Made by a program: the position numbers and the translations under genes
Notes under the pieces: model-generated
The model's database searches: none
The model's input: the letters and a program-made list of their open reading frames with translations, nothing else
What the model was told of the DNA's origin: nothing
In this document: positions 1-5,407 of the stretch, in pieces
How positions within the stretch are numbered: position 1 is the stretch's first letter
Layout of the letters: every line of letters starts with the position of its first letter
DNA from: Clostridia bacterium
GTDB lineage: Bacteria; Bacillota; Clostridia; Christensenellales; Aristaeellaceae
Reading direction: 5' to 3'
Assembly (NCBI GenBank): GCA_900759005.1
Contig: CAAEUQ010000004.1
Span: forward strand, 1 to 6,402
Length of the DNA stretch: 6,402 nucleotides

Positions 1-430
1 CGGGGTTGATGATGTCCGGGTGCAGCTCGGCCAGCGCCTTCGTTTCGGCGATGGAATCCGCGCAGCCGAATACAAGCAGATCCAGTTCGCGCGCACGGTC
101 GATTGTCGCCTTCATCTGCGGCAGCGTCATCGGCTTTTCACAATGGTTGATCACCACGCCGATCGCGCCGGTTGCCTTGATCGCTTCGGGCAGCACGTCC
201 GCCATGCCGCGGCCGGGACGCAGCGTATCCATGTACGGCGCGAACACGTAAAGATGCTTCGTCTGCTCGCATACGCGGCGCAGCTCCGTATAGGGAACGA
301 TCATCGCCACGTCCACATTGTATTTCTCGGCGCACGCGTCGGCGTGCAGCGCCATTTTCAGCACATCGTCGCCGTAAACATAGTTTTTCACGCCGATTTC
401 AAAATAAGGGGTGCGAATCTTTGGCTTCAT
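1..430 (-). CDS. Archaeal-type triosephosphate isomerase-like protein (5' 143 codons; 3' end outside window)
   Basis: A TIM-barrel sugar-phosphate isomerase in the cytoplasm; the classical reaction is interconversion of glyceraldehyde 3-phosphate and dihydroxyacetone phosphate. The frame is open from the ATG at 430 to the left edge. AAGGAG lies 10 nt upstream, and the DeoR-type gene ends 20 bp before it, so the two are very likely cotranscribed. Visible family marks are a lysine at 15 (in EIGVKNYVYG) matching the catalytic lysine, and the motif INHCEKPMT with His96 and Glu98 matching the archaeal NHSE block. DSIAE (125-129) and HPDIINP (137-143) resemble the region just before the catalytic glutamate. 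The cut falls at codon 144, whose first base is G, compatible with Glu. The asparagine usually two residues before the lysine is Gly13 here. Its placement in a carbohydrate operon suggests a paralog acting on a related phosphorylated sugar such as a tetrulose phosphate (inference). Family call firm, substrate open. Confidence 0.88.
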   Translation of the reverse strand, partial: MKPKIRTPYFEIGVKNYVYGDDVLKMALHADACAEKYNVDVAMIVPYTELRRVCEQTKHLYVFAPYMDTLRPGRGMADVLPEAIKATGAIGVVINHCEKPMTLPQMKATIDRARELDLLVFGCADSIAETKALAELHPDIINP

Positions 431-450
431 GTTGAATATGCTCCTTCTTC

Positions 451-1257
451 CTATTTTAATACGTTGATTTCAACGCCCTGTTCGCGAATCGCTTCGAGGT
501 GATCTCTGTCTGCGGTTTTGTCGGTGATCAGCGCGTCGATTTTGGACAGGTCGCAGATCGTGCAGAAGCCTTCCTTGCCGACCTTGCTGCCGTCGGCGAG
601 AATGATTCTTCGCCGCGCGTGCTGAATCATGATCTCCGCAATCGCGGATTCTTCGGGGTGAATGGTCATGATGCCGCGCTCGTCGATGCCGTCGATCGAG
701 AGAATGGCTTTGGAAACCTGATACTGGCTCAGCTGATTGAGCGCTTCCGTTCCGCACGTGAACGAGAAATACGAATTGATCTGTCCGCCGACCAGAATGA
801 CCGTGTACGTCGGCGCGGTGCCCAGTTCCGTGGCAACCGAGATCGAATTCGTGACCACGATCAGGTTCTTGCGCGTCTTCTTCAGATGGAGCGCGGCGAA
901 ATACGTGGTGCTTCCGCCGTTGATGAACAGCGTGTCGCCGTCCTGGACTTCCTCCGCCGCGGCAATGGCGATTGCACGCTTTCCATCCGTGTTCATCCGC
1001 TTGCGGCGCATGAATTCGCGGTTATAAAGACTCATCGTGGTCGGCACCGCGCCGCCGGACACGCGCTCGACCAGACCGTCCTGCTCCATCGCGTCCAGAT
1101 CGGAACGAATGGTAACGGTGGTGGTGTTCAAAAGCTCTGCGAGCTGGGCAACGCGCACCTGCCCGTCGCGCTCCAACAAATCAATGATTTTTTCGCGGCG
1201 CGCGTCGATTCTCAGTGCGTGCGCCTCGCTTACGGGAGCCTTGCTCTGCTTTGGCAT
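451..1257 (-). CDS. DeoR/GlpR-family transcriptional regulator
   Basis: A 268-residue cytoplasmic DNA-binding protein, normal length for the family. The N-terminal winged helix-turn-helix spans about residues 20-71 and includes TVTIRSDLDAMEQDGLVERVSGGAV, with the recognition helix around 45-57. The C-terminal DeoR sensor domain resembles ribose-5-phosphate isomerase folds. It shows the sugar-phosphate loop DGDTLFINGGSTT (106-118), VTNS (135-138), LVGGQ (155-159), SIDGID (187-192) and ILADGSKVGKEGF (219-231). Family members usually repress catabolic operons and are released by a phosphorylated sugar intermediate. The ATG at 1257 is supported by AAGGAGG 8 nt upstream. About 15 extra residues precede the HTH domain. 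It lies upstream of the TIM-like gene and divergent from the ABC transporter, so it probably controls both units and itself (inference). The particular effector cannot be read from sequence. Confidence 0.95.
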   Translation of the reverse strand: MPKQSKAPVSEAHALRIDARREKIIDLLERDGQVRVAQLAELLNTTTVTIRSDLDAMEQDGLVERVSGGAVPTTMSLYNREFMRRKRMNTDGKRAIAIAAAEEVQDGDTLFINGGSTTYFAALHLKKTRKNLIVVTNSISVATELGTAPTYTVILVGGQINSYFSFTCGTEALNQLSQYQVSKAILSIDGIDERGIMTIHPEESAIAEIMIQHARRRIILADGSKVGKEGFCTICDLSKIDALITDKTADRDHLEAIREQGVEINVLK

Positions 1258-1295
1258 GGGCGCTTCCTCCTTCGTTTTTACAGGTGACTGATTCC

Positions 1296-1324
1296 ATTAT
1301 AGCACACTTCTTCCGAAATGAAAA
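1296..1324 (-). promoter_or_regulatory. Sigma-A-type promoter for the deoR-like/TIM-like operon
   Basis: Reading leftwards, TTTTCA (1324-1319) is followed after 17 bp by a perfect TATAAT (1301-1296). A TGC immediately before the -10 box makes an extended -10 element. Transcription would begin near 1289, giving a 5' untranslated region of roughly 32 nt before the ATG at 1257. The -35 box matches consensus at 4 of 6 positions and overlaps the edge of the A-rich tract. Confidence 0.75.
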
Positions 1325-1376
1325 GAAATAAAAACACAAAAAAGAAAAAAATAAAAGCAAAAAAATAGAGAAAATA
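1321..1376. promoter_or_regulatory. A-rich tract between divergent promoters (UP-element-like)
   Basis: On the plus strand 44 of 56 bases are A, 4 T, 5 G and 3 C, far from the GC-rich composition of the flanking genes. The tract ends 4 bp before the rightward -35 box and begins inside the leftward -35 box. A-rich DNA just upstream of a -35 box can act as an UP element that contacts the RNA polymerase alpha subunits, and runs of A can bend DNA. Either role here is inference; the composition itself is directly visible. Confidence 0.6.
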
Positions 1377-1380
1377 CTTA

Positions 1381-1410
1381 TTGACAAGCATTTGGGATAC
1401 GTGGTACAAT
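1381..1410 (+). promoter_or_regulatory. Sigma-A-type promoter for the ABC transporter operon
   Basis: A perfect -35 box TTGACA (1381-1386) is separated by 18 bp from TACAAT (1405-1410), a 5 of 6 match to the -10 consensus. TGG directly before the -10 box gives an extended -10 element. Transcription would start near 1417, leaving a leader of about 258 nt before the first permease. A second TACAATA lies 11 bp downstream (1416-1422) with TTGGGA 18 bp before it (1392-1397), which may be a weaker overlapping promoter. Confidence 0.8.
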
Positions 1411-1411
1411 A

Positions 1412-1427
1412 CAGTTACAATAAACTG
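1412..1427. promoter_or_regulatory. Candidate operator: CAGTT-N6-AACTG inverted repeat
   Basis: Two 5-bp arms, CAGTT (1412-1416) and AACTG (1423-1427), flank a 6-bp centre at the predicted start of rightward transcription. A bound repressor here would block initiation or escape. The 8-bp palindrome TTGATCAA at 1437-1444 lies just downstream and is an alternative site. Both are short, and no second copy was found near the leftward promoter, so the assignment to the DeoR-type regulator is tentative. Confidence 0.3.
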
Positions 1428-1674
1428 ACCGAAGCGTTGATCAATTTCGCGTGTTTTTGACCTAAAATGACGGAAATATTCAGCGGGCATCTGGCGCATC
1501 GTCTTAAATAATCAACAAAAGCGCCAATTTCGCGCCGCGATGGGCAAAAGGAGCAGCCGTGAAATAGTTGCGTTTTGCCCGGAAATACTTTTAAAACAAA
1601 AGATAAGCGAAAGAAAAACAAAAATGGTATTCAAACGGTCAGGCGGAGAACGGATTCTAAACAGGAGGCGCAGC
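1417..1674 (+). promoter_or_regulatory. Long 5' leader of the transporter operon with two inverted repeats
   Basis: This gene-free stretch runs from the predicted transcription start to the first permease. It holds TGGCGC (1492-1497) paired with GCGCCA (1521-1526) around a 23-nt loop, and GGGCAAAA (1542-1549) paired with TTTTGCCC (1573-1580), also around a 23-nt loop. The 10-mer CAATTTCGCG occurs twice, at 1442-1451 and 1525-1534, the second copy overlapping the first stem's 3' arm. Neither stem is followed by a T run, so these are not ordinary terminators. I recognise no known riboswitch class. In-frame ATGs at 1540 and 1624 lack a ribosome binding site. Confidence 0.4.
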
Positions 1675-2619
1675 ATGGCGAACACGAAGGCAATGCAGAA
1701 CAGATCAGGATTTGGGATGCACATGAAGCGGAATATGCCGTACTATGTAATGCTGATCATCCCGATGGCGTATTTCATCATTTTCCGTTACTGGCCGATG
1801 TTCGGCCTGTCGATCGCCTTCCAGAATTACAAGGCGGGTATGCCGTTTTTCAGCTCGGCGACGAAGTGGGTCGGCTGGAAGTGGTTTATCAAGTTCATCA
1901 ATTATCCGTTCGCCGGACGGTTGATCATGAATACGCTGCTTCTGAGCGTATACGACCTGGTGGTCAGCTTCCCGCTCGCGATCTTTTTGGCGCTGATCCT
2001 GAATGAGATCCGCAACAACAAGCTCAAGCAGTTCACCACGACGCTTTCGTTCCTTCCGCATTTCATCTCCACGACGGTTGTGGTCGGAATGCTGACGAAC
2101 TTCCTGAACATCAACGACGGCATCTTCAACCAGTTCATCGTAAAGCTCGGCGGCACGGCGAAGGATTTCATGGGGCAATCGAAGTATTTCAGAACGCTCT
2201 ACGTGCTTTCCGGCTGCTGGCAGAACCTCGGTTTCAGCGCGATCGTGTTCTCCGCAGCAATCGCGGGCATTGATCCGGGCATGTACGAAGCGGCGTTTGT
2301 GGACGGCTCGTCCCGCTGGAAGAATATCTTCCTGATCACGCTGCCGAATATCCTGCCGACGATCATTATCATGCTGATTCTGCGCGTGGGCTCGCTGATG
2401 AGCGTCGGTCATGAAAAGGTTATCCTGATGTATTCCGAACGCATTTACGACACGGCGGATGTGCTTTCGACGTACACCTATCGCGCGGGCATTACGGATT
2501 CCAATCCGAAGACTTCCTACGCGACGGCGATCGGTCTGATGAACTCGCTGGTAAACCTGGTGCTCGTTGCGGTGACGAACTTCATTTCCCGCCGCGTAAG
2601 CGAGACCTCGCTGTGGTAA
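1675..2619 (+). CDS. Carbohydrate ABC transporter permease, LplB-like (first permease)
   Basis: A 314-residue inner (cytoplasmic) membrane subunit of a binding-protein-dependent sugar importer. About six hydrophobic segments are visible, near residues 22-39, 86-110, 128-148, 180-200, 222-240 and 285-305. The EAA loop that docks onto the ATPase is EAAFVDGSSRWKNIFLITLP (205-224), with the conserved Glu-Ala-Ala, Gly and Pro in place. The sequence RYWPMFGLSIAFQNYKAG near the first segment is typical of the LplB/YtcP-partner group of Firmicutes permeases, many of which serve oligosaccharides. The start at 1675 is chosen because AGGAGG (1663-1668) lies 6 nt upstream; an in-frame ATG at 1540 would add 45 basic residues without a ribosome binding site. 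The next gene follows after 18 bp. The transported sugar cannot be told from sequence. Confidence 0.93.
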   Translation: MANTKAMQNRSGFGMHMKRNMPYYVMLIIPMAYFIIFRYWPMFGLSIAFQNYKAGMPFFSSATKWVGWKWFIKFINYPFAGRLIMNTLLLSVYDLVVSFPLAIFLALILNEIRNNKLKQFTTTLSFLPHFISTTVVVGMLTNFLNINDGIFNQFIVKLGGTAKDFMGQSKYFRTLYVLSGCWQNLGFSAIVFSAAIAGIDPGMYEAAFVDGSSRWKNIFLITLPNILPTIIIMLILRVGSLMSVGHEKVILMYSERIYDTADVLSTYTYRAGITDSNPKTSYATAIGLMNSLVNLVLVAVTNFISRRVSETSLW

Positions 2620-2637
2620 GGAAAGGAGGATACGATT

Positions 2638-3576
2638 ATGAATAAGACAAAGGCTGCAAGAAAAAAGCTCCCGCCGCAGACGCATCAGACGAACACGCTT
2701 CTGCAGTCCAAGGGCGATAAGGTATTCGACGTATTCGTATTCATCCTCACGATTCTGATCATCGTCATTACCCTGTATCCGCTGATTTATGTATTCAGCA
2801 TGGCGATCAGCAATCCGATTTCGGTTGCGAGAAAGGAAATCTGGCTGTGGCCGGTCGGATTCGGCTTTGAGGCGTTCAAGACGGTTCTGAACGACTCGAA
2901 TCTCTACATTTATTATGGAAACACGTTCTGGTACACGATCGTCGGCATCATCACCGGCATCACGACCACGGCGCTGGCGGCGTATCCGCTTTCGAGAAAG
3001 AATTTCGGTCCCCGGAGAATTTTCCTGTTCATCATCATGTTCACGATGTTCTTCGGCGGCGGCATGATCCCGACCTACCTGGTCGTCGCCCGCTTCCTGC
3101 ATATGTACAACAGCCGCTGGGCGCTGATCCTGCCGGGTCTGACCAGCGCGTGGTACATCTCGGTTACACGCAACTTCTTTGCGACGCTGCCGGAGGAAAT
3201 GCTGGAATCCGCCCGCGTGGACGGCGCGAGCGAATACCGCGTGTTCCTGCAGTTTGTAATCCCGCTGTCCGCGCCGATTCTGGCGGTACTGGCGCTGTAT
3301 TACGGCATCGGTCAGTGGAACGGCTACTTTAACGCTTTGCTGTATTTGGGCGAAAAGAATTTGCAGCCGCTGGCGCTGTACGTTCGCCGAGTGGTCATTC
3401 AGAATTCGCTGGAAGTCGACAACGCGCTTTCCGACCTTTCGTATGAGCAGGTCATGAGCGTTCTGCAGATCAAGTACGCGGTGATCGTGGTCGCGGTGCT
3501 GCCGATTCTGCTTTTGTACCCGCTGCTGAGCAAGTATCTGCAGAAGGGTATGCTGGTCGGCTCGCTGAAGGGCTGA
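2638..3576 (+). CDS. Carbohydrate ABC transporter permease, LplC/UgpE-like (second permease)
   Basis: A 312-residue membrane subunit that pairs with the preceding permease to form the import channel. A hydrophilic N-terminus of about 28 residues precedes hydrophobic segments near 30-56, 96-117, 128-150, 161-178, 205-225 and 281-298. The EAA loop reads ESARVDGASEYRVFLQFVIP (190-209), with Ser replacing the first Ala, a common variant. The C-terminal GMLVGSLKG matches the usual end of this permease group. AAAGGAGG (2622-2629) lies 8 nt before the ATG and starts 3 nt after the upstream stop codon, so the two permeases are translationally close and surely cotranscribed. No ATP-binding subunit lies in the window; Firmicutes importers of this type commonly share an MsmK-like ATPase encoded elsewhere. 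Confidence 0.93.
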   Translation: MNKTKAARKKLPPQTHQTNTLLQSKGDKVFDVFVFILTILIIVITLYPLIYVFSMAISNPISVARKEIWLWPVGFGFEAFKTVLNDSNLYIYYGNTFWYTIVGIITGITTTALAAYPLSRKNFGPRRIFLFIIMFTMFFGGGMIPTYLVVARFLHMYNSRWALILPGLTSAWYISVTRNFFATLPEEMLESARVDGASEYRVFLQFVIPLSAPILAVLALYYGIGQWNGYFNALLYLGEKNLQPLALYVRRVVIQNSLEVDNALSDLSYEQVMSVLQIKYAVIVVAVLPILLLYPLLSKYLQKGMLVGSLKG

Positions 3577-3594
3577 TTTGCCGGATCAATGGGA

Positions 3595-3620
3595 TTTAAG
3601 CGGTAGAGAGTCCGCTTGAA
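3595..3620 (+). promoter_or_regulatory. Intercistronic stem-loop before the solute-binding protein gene
   Basis: TTTAAGCGG (3595-3603) pairs with CCGCTTGAA (3612-3620) through nine pairs, one a G-U, around an 8-nt loop. It lies in the 67-bp gap between permease and binding-protein genes and ends 8 nt before the AAGGAGG site. There is no T run, so it is not a terminator. Such hairpins can protect a processed downstream mRNA, allowing more binding protein than permease to be made; that role is inference. Confidence 0.5.
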
Positions 3621-3643
3621 GAAAGTATAAGGAGGAAAGATAC

Positions 3644-5233
3644 ATGAAGAAGATCCTGGCTCTGGTTCTTGCGCTGTGCATTGTGCTCTCGATGGGCGCG
3701 ATGGCGTTTGCGGAAGAAGACACGCTCGGAATCTCGTCGACCGGCACGAATTACCTGTGCGACGAGAGAACGACGCTGACCGTCTGCACCTACGACGGCG
3801 TTTCTCAGGCGTTTAAGGCGATCGGCAACGATCTGCGCTTCTGGCAGTGGCTGGAAGAGTACACCAACGTTCACATTGAATGGGAAGTTCACTCCAACGC
3901 GGACTACGCGACGGTTGTGACCACCCGCCTTGCCTCCGGCGAAATCGGCACGGACATCATGAATGTTTCGAGCATTCTCAACGGCGTGAATGCCGGCATG
4001 TCCGGTCTGGCGGCGCCGCTGTCCCTGGACAATATGCCGAACATCGTGGCGTATGACCGCGACGTTCTGCCGATCATCATCACCAACAACACTGCGGCGG
4101 ATGGCAACATCTACACCATCAGCGGCAACGTTTCCCCTGACATCGGTCACATCTGCTTCATGTACAACACCGAATGGCTCGAGAAGATCGGCAAGGAAGT
4201 GCCGACCACTCTGGAAGAGTTCTACGATGTTTGCGTGGCGATGAAGGAAGCGGGCGACCTGAACGGCAACGGCGAAGCGGACGAGATCGTTCTGACCTCC
4301 TCCGGCCTCGGCAACGTCGTGAATATGCTCGGCAACGCCTTCGGTCTGGTTCAATATGAAGACTGCGACGCGTTCGGCGTGGACGCGGACGGCAAGGTCT
4401 ATGCGGAAATCGTGACTGAAGCAGAGCGCGAGTGCTGGGAATACGTCGCGAAGCTCTACAGCGAGGGCATCCTCGATCAGGGCATCTCGAAGACCAGCGC
4501 GGACGAAATGTCCCAGAAGATCGCGGCGGACAACGTCGGCATCTTCATCTACTACTCTGCGTTTGCCGTCACCTACGGCAACCTCACCTCTGCGGGTCAG
4601 GCGGATCCTACCACCTGCCACTACGCGCTGGGCGAGGCGCTGACCGGCCCCCGCGGCGACAAGTTCTATTCCCTGCGCAACCGCGCGGGCGGCGACTCCT
4701 GCATCGTGAACGCGAAGTCCGACAAGATCGACCTCGCGACTCGCTGGCTGGATGTGCTGACCTGTGATCCGGTGGTTCTGAAGGTTCGCACCTGCGGCTG
4801 GGAAGGCGAGCATTACACCATCGACGATGCGGGCGAAATGCACCTGATTATGCCGGAAGACGGCTCCGCATGGTCCATTTCCGACCTCGGCTGCGGCCAG
4901 ATCGCGATGCCTCACTACCAGAACTATGACCAGCTGATGAACAGCAAGCGCCAGTATCAGTGGTACATGGATCAGTACAACAACCTCCTCGAAAAGAGCG
5001 ACTGGGTTGCACCCGGCGTGCCGATCATCGGTGCTTACACCGAGGAAGAGCAGGAGCTGATCGACAACTCCAAGCAAGACTGCAACGCGTACTTCAAGGA
5101 GATGCGCGCGAAGTTCATCACCGGCGAAGAGAATATCGCGACCGGCTGGGATACCTATGTTGAAACCATATATGCGCTGGGTCTGGGCGATTGGATCGAG
5201 GCCGAGCAGATGATTTACGAGCGCACGAAGTAA
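3644..5233 (+). CDS. Extracellular solute-binding protein of an LplA-like carbohydrate ABC transporter
   Basis: A 529-residue exported protein that captures substrate outside the cell and delivers it to the two permeases. Residues 1-23 form a signal peptide: KK, a hydrophobic core, then AMAFA followed by EED, suggesting signal peptidase I cleavage after Ala23. There is no cysteine in a lipobox at the expected place, unlike most Gram-positive binding proteins. The mature part has the LplA-type layout: FWQWLEEYTNVHIEW near the N-terminus, the acidic loop DLNGNGEADE (205-214) resembling a calcium-binding loop common in this family, and the C-terminal ending TYVETIYALGLGDWIEAEQ typical of the group. 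AAGGAGG (3629-3635) lies 8 nt before the ATG. Length fits the family. It is the third gene of the operon, before a strong terminator. Ligand unknown; the LplA group includes many oligosaccharide binders. Confidence 0.92.
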   Translation: MKKILALVLALCIVLSMGAMAFAEEDTLGISSTGTNYLCDERTTLTVCTYDGVSQAFKAIGNDLRFWQWLEEYTNVHIEWEVHSNADYATVVTTRLASGEIGTDIMNVSSILNGVNAGMSGLAAPLSLDNMPNIVAYDRDVLPIIITNNTAADGNIYTISGNVSPDIGHICFMYNTEWLEKIGKEVPTTLEEFYDVCVAMKEAGDLNGNGEADEIVLTSSGLGNVVNMLGNAFGLVQYEDCDAFGVDADGKVYAEIVTEAERECWEYVAKLYSEGILDQGISKTSADEMSQKIAADNVGIFIYYSAFAVTYGNLTSAGQADPTTCHYALGEALTGPRGDKFYSLRNRAGGDSCIVNAKSDKIDLATRWLDVLTCDPVVLKVRTCGWEGEHYTIDDAGEMHLIMPEDGSAWSISDLGCGQIAMPHYQNYDQLMNSKRQYQWYMDQYNNLLEKSDWVAPGVPIIGAYTEEEQELIDNSKQDCNAYFKEMRAKFITGEENIATGWDTYVETIYALGLGDWIEAEQMIYERTK

Positions 5234-5279
5234 TTCAAACGCTGTAAACAAAAAGCCTGCCCGCTGAGGGTAAAAAAGT

Positions 5280-5311
5280 GGCGGGGTTGGGGATTCCAAC
5301 CTCGCCGTTTT
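5280..5311 (+). terminator. Intrinsic terminator of the transporter operon
   Basis: An 11-bp stem pairs 5280-5290 (GGCGGGGTTGG) with 5296-5306 (CCAACCTCGCC), with one G-U pair and a 5-nt loop. It is followed by G and TTTT. The A run at 5272-5277 precedes the stem, so the opposite strand also has a stem followed by a T run and the site may stop transcription in both directions. It lies 46 bp after the binding-protein stop codon. Confidence 0.85.
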
Positions 5312-5352
5312 AAGCGAATAAGGATTGAATCGAGCGCAATCGGGCGCTTGCT

Positions 5353-5366
5353 GAATGTGAACATTC
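5353..5366. promoter_or_regulatory. Candidate operator: perfect dyad GAATGT-GA-ACATTC
   Basis: Two perfect 6-bp arms around a 2-bp centre lie 41 bp before the kinase start codon, in the gap after the terminator. The shape suits a dimeric repressor or activator. I saw no second copy of the half-site at the divergent promoters, so there is no evidence linking it to the DeoR-type protein. By simple counting, such a dyad with this spacing arises about 1.6 times per 6.4 kb by chance, so its position is the main argument. No convincing sigma-A promoter is visible beside it. Confidence 0.3.
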
Positions 5367-5387
5367 CTTCGCGATTCATGCGCGAAG
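5367..5387 (+). promoter_or_regulatory. Stem-loop directly upstream of the kinase gene
   Basis: CTTCGCG (5367-5373) pairs perfectly with CGCGAAG (5381-5387) around the 7-nt loop ATTCATG. It directly abuts the upstream dyad and ends 10 nt before the weak ribosome binding site of the kinase. It has no following T run. It could be an operator half, a translational control hairpin or an mRNA end-protecting structure. The loop contains an in-frame ATG (5378) that lacks a ribosome binding site and is not favoured as a start. Confidence 0.35.
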
Positions 5388-5407
5388 AGGCGATAACGAG
5401 GGTTATT

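Noticed and set aside
499..1287. A 262-codon plus-strand frame opposite the DeoR-type gene
   Set aside because: It mirrors the regulator's codons, has no ribosome binding site, and the regulator has complete family motifs.
1426..1443. Possible CcpA catabolite-repression (cre) site around GAAGCGTTGATCA
   Set aside because: The core CG is present but the required TG and CA ends are missing or displaced by one base.
1542..1580. GGGCAAAA/TTTTGCCC read as an intrinsic terminator
   Set aside because: The loop is long (23 nt) and the stem is followed by GGAAATAC, not a T run.
1540..1674. A longer first permease starting at the ATG at 1540, adding 45 residues
   Set aside because: No Shine-Dalgarno sequence before 1540, the added residues are basic and unlike the family, and AGGAGG is placed 6 nt before the ATG at 1675.
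1705..3102. A 465-codon open frame on the minus strand under the permease genes
   Set aside because: Extremely Arg/Asp/Gln-rich with no recognisable domain; it is the shadow of hydrophobic permease codons.
5325..5353. TTGAAT at 5325 as a -35 box for a kinase promoter
   Set aside because: No acceptable -10 hexamer occurs 16-19 bp downstream; the region there is GC-rich.
5378..5407. Alternative in-frame kinase start at 5378 adding ten residues
   Set aside because: It lies in a hairpin loop without a ribosome binding site; the ATG at 5408 gives the usual short lead into the GIDVGTT loop.
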